The notes under the pieces: model-generated
The model's input: the letters and a program-made list of their open reading frames with translations, nothing else
The model's database searches: none
Told to the model about the DNA's origin: nothing
In this document: positions 62,345 to 64,000 of the stretch, piece after piece
How the letters are laid out: each line of letters opens with the position of its first letter
How positions within the stretch are numbered: position 1 is the first letter of the stretch
Position numbers and translations under genes: made by a program
DNA from: Embleya sp049739465
GTDB taxonomy: Bacteria; Actinomycetota; Actinomycetes; Streptomycetales; Streptomycetaceae
Direction of reading: 5' to 3'
Length of the DNA: 64,000 bases
Assembly (NCBI RefSeq): GCF_049739465.1
Contig: NZ_JBMHHY010000023.1
Location: 1-64,000, forward strand

Positions 62345-64000
62345 GTGATCGGCGAGTCCGTGCCGCGGCCCGACGGCGATGCCAAGTCCCGGGGGCGGTT
62401 CTCCTACACCGGCGACCTGTGGGCCCCGGGCCTGCTGTGGTGCGCGTTGGTGCGCTCGCCGCATCGGCACGCCCGGATCCTGGGCATCGACGCGGCGCCG
62501 GCCTACGCGGTGCCGGGCGTGCACCGCGTGGTCACCGCCGCGGACCTGCCGCCGGGCGCCTGCCACGGGGTGATCGTGGCGGATCGGCCGGTGCTCGCGG
62601 ACGGCGTGGTGCGCTTCGCCGGCGAGGCGGTCGCGGCGGTCGCGGCGGAGACCCTCCAGGCGGCGCGGGCCGGCGCCGCGGCGGTGCTCGTGTCGTACCA
62701 GCCGCTCGAGGTCGCCACGGATCCCGAACACGCCTTCGCCGGGCCGCCGTTGCACCCCGACGGCAATGTGCTGCGGCATATCGCGCTGCGCCACGGGCGA
62801 CCGGTCAAGCTGCGCCGGGACGGCACGCCGGTGGCGGAGGTGGTGGTCGAGGGGCTGTACGAGGTGCCCGCGCAGTACCAGGCCAACCCGGCCACCGACG
62901 CGGCGCTCGCGCTGCCCTCGTCGGACGGCGGCGTGGAGTTGCACGTGGCCTCGCCGTATCCGCACTCGGACCGGGACCAGGTCGCCGAGTGCCTGGGGTT
63001 GCCCGCCGGGATGGTGCGGCTGATGCCCACCGGTGCGGGCGGCTCCTCCGGCACCCGCGAGGACGTCGGACTCACCGCCGTGGTGGGGCTGTTGGCGCTG
63101 CGCACCGGGCGGCCGGTCAAGGCCGTGCTCGATCGGGACGAGTCGTTGCGGTCGGGCGGGCATCGGCACGCGGCGCGGATGAAGTACACGCATCGCGCGG
63201 ACCGGGACGGGCGGTTGCTCGCGGTGGAGGCGCAGATCATCCTGGACGGCGGCGCGTACGCGGGGGTGTCGCCGGAGGTGATCGGGCGGCTGATCGGGTG
63301 TGCGGCGGGGCCGTACATGGTGCCGTATGCGGCGGTGGACGCGTGGGCGGTGCGCACCAACAACCCGCCGGCGGGGGCGATGCGCGGGCCCGGCGCGGTG
63401 CAGGTGTGCTTCGCGCACGAGGCGCAGATGGACAAGTTGGCGGACGCGCTGGGGATGGACCCGGTGGAGTTGCGGCTGCGCAACGCGCTCAGTTCGGGAA
63501 CGATGCTGACGACGGGTCAGGTGCTGGACGGGCCGGTGCCGGTGGGGGCCGCGTTGCGCGCGGTGGCCGAGGCGGCGCCGCCGGCCGCGCCGCCCGCACC
63601 GGGGACGTTGCGCGGGACGGGGTACGCGGTCGGGCTGATGCCGCTGCTCGGGATCGAGGGGGCGGACGAGTCCTCGACGGCGACGGTGCGCCTCGACGGC
63701 GGCGTGGTGACGGTGACCTGTGCGGCGGTCGAGGTCGGGCAGGGCTTCGTGACGCTGGTTCGGCAGATCGTGGACGAGGTGCTGGGCGTGTCGGACGCGA
63801 TCGTGCTCCAGGCCGGGACGGCGCTGCCGACGGCGGGGGCGCCGGGGGTGGGGCGGCATACGTGGCTGACGGCGGGCGCGGTGGAGCAGGCGGCGCGGGA
63901 GATCCGGGAGCGGTTGTTGGCGCCGGTGGCGGCGCGTTATGGGATGACGGCGCGGTTGTTGGACGTGCGGGACGGGCGGATCAGGTCCTATGACGGGCTG
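62345..64000 (+). CDS. Molybdopterin-binding subunit, xanthine-dehydrogenase family (3' end outside window)
   Basis: The 552 codons visible run open to the window end. The alpha/beta hammerhead domain (about 1-115) includes GRFSYTGDLWAPGLLWCALVRSPHRHARIL, and the molybdenum-binding part starts near residue 130. Conserved NNPPAGAMRGPGAVQVCFAHEAQMDKLADALGMDPVELRLRNAL and VEVGQGFVTLVRQI support the assignment. The usual GGAFGGRED loop reads GGSSGTRED here. Family members oxidise purines or aldehydes; xanthine is the likeliest substrate but is not proven. GTG 62345 is the only start near the GGTGGGA ribosome site; upstream codons in this frame have no alternative. This frame is missed if only stop-terminated ORFs are considered. 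Confidence 0.88.
   Translation, partial: MIGESVPRPDGDAKSRGRFSYTGDLWAPGLLWCALVRSPHRHARILGIDAAPAYAVPGVHRVVTAADLPPGACHGVIVADRPVLADGVVRFAGEAVAAVAAETLQAARAGAAAVLVSYQPLEVATDPEHAFAGPPLHPDGNVLRHIALRHGRPVKLRRDGTPVAEVVVEGLYEVPAQYQANPATDAALALPSSDGGVELHVASPYPHSDRDQVAECLGLPAGMVRLMPTGAGGSSGTREDVGLTAVVGLLALRTGRPVKAVLDRDESLRSGGHRHAARMKYTHRADRDGRLLAVEAQIILDGGAYAGVSPEVIGRLIGCAAGPYMVPYAAVDAWAVRTNNPPAGAMRGPGAVQVCFAHEAQMDKLADALGMDPVELRLRNALSSGTMLTTGQVLDGPVPVGAALRAVAEAAPPAAPPAPGTLRGTGYAVGLMPLLGIEGADESSTATVRLDGGVVTVTCAAVEVGQGFVTLVRQIVDEVLGVSDAIVLQAGTALPTAGAPGVGRHTWLTAGAVEQAAREIRERLLAPVAARYGMTARLLDVRDGRIRSYDGL

Overview
The window is high-GC actinobacterial DNA, most like a Streptomyces relative (Streptomycetaceae-type). 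Evidence for this includes the gene order mtrA-mtrB-lpqB-comF-hpf-secA, the block of two Ser/Thr kinases followed by prfB, ftsE, ftsX, an M23 peptidase, smpB and ssrA, the run malic enzyme - HU - murA, many GTG starts and 4-nt stop/start overlaps, an LAxTG sortase substrate and a WhiJ/AbaA-type regulatory cluster. The tmRNA tag (ADTKRDSFALAA) is shorter than the 16-residue Streptomyces tag I remember, so a related genus is possible. That assignment is inference.

Layout. 1-115: 3' end of a 5S rRNA and its terminator. 154-1692: a GT87-like membrane glycosyltransferase that looks decayed at its 5' end, directly behind the rRNA operon. 1.7-2.9 kb: non-coding DNA with three copies of a ~165-bp repeat. 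2.9-8.6 kb (minus): MoxR ATPase / DUF58 / DUF4350 / DUF4129 / multi-pass membrane protein operon. 9.4-13.6 kb: MtrAB two-component system with lipoprotein LpqB. 13.8-16.2 kb: comF running out of frame into hpf, then a LuxR-type response regulator. 16.2-16.5 and 21.3-21.7 kb: two clusters of a short GC-rich intergenic repeat. Between them lie a YcaQ-like winged-helix protein, a GNAT acetyltransferase and secA. 21.7-31.7 kb: an Rv3235-like protein, DUF6912, a HAD hydrolase, pruA, a DJ-1/PfpI protein, the very large NAD-glutamate dehydrogenase and a small membrane protein. 31.9-36.7 kb (minus): a complete carbohydrate ABC importer with its own ATPase. 37.1-43.9 kb: an FHA-FtsK protein divergent from two receptor-like Ser/Thr kinases. 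43.9-51.3 kb: prfB, a repeat-rich LAxTG cell-wall protein, a tiny zinc-ribbon membrane protein, ftsEX with its likely M23 hydrolase partner, smpB and ssrA. 51.3-55.4 kb: an accessory patch behind ssrA with a HigA-like orphan HTH, a DUF397/XRE pair divergent from an anti-sigma-type ATPase, and an LRV-repeat protein. 55.7-60.7 kb: malic enzyme, HU, murA, VanZ-like, YqgE/AlgH and DUF3039. 60.9-64.0 kb: a three-subunit xanthine-dehydrogenase-type oxidoreductase, cut by the window end.

How the genes fit together. Most of the window is conserved envelope and growth machinery: MtrAB-LpqB sensing, Sec export, FtsEX-activated peptidoglycan hydrolysis, MurA, sortase-anchored protein and PASTA-less kinases. 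Added to it are nitrogen/carbon metabolism (Glu dehydrogenase, PruA, malic enzyme), ribosome hibernation and rescue (HPF, SmpB, tmRNA) and sugar uptake. I do not see phage genes, insertion sequences, CRISPR arrays or a biosynthetic cluster. The least conventional parts are the degraded rRNA-flanking glycosyltransferase, the repeat families, the permease with an inserted Ig-like domain, the truncated FHA-FtsK protein beside the kinases, the decapeptide-repeat surface protein and the accessory patch behind ssrA.
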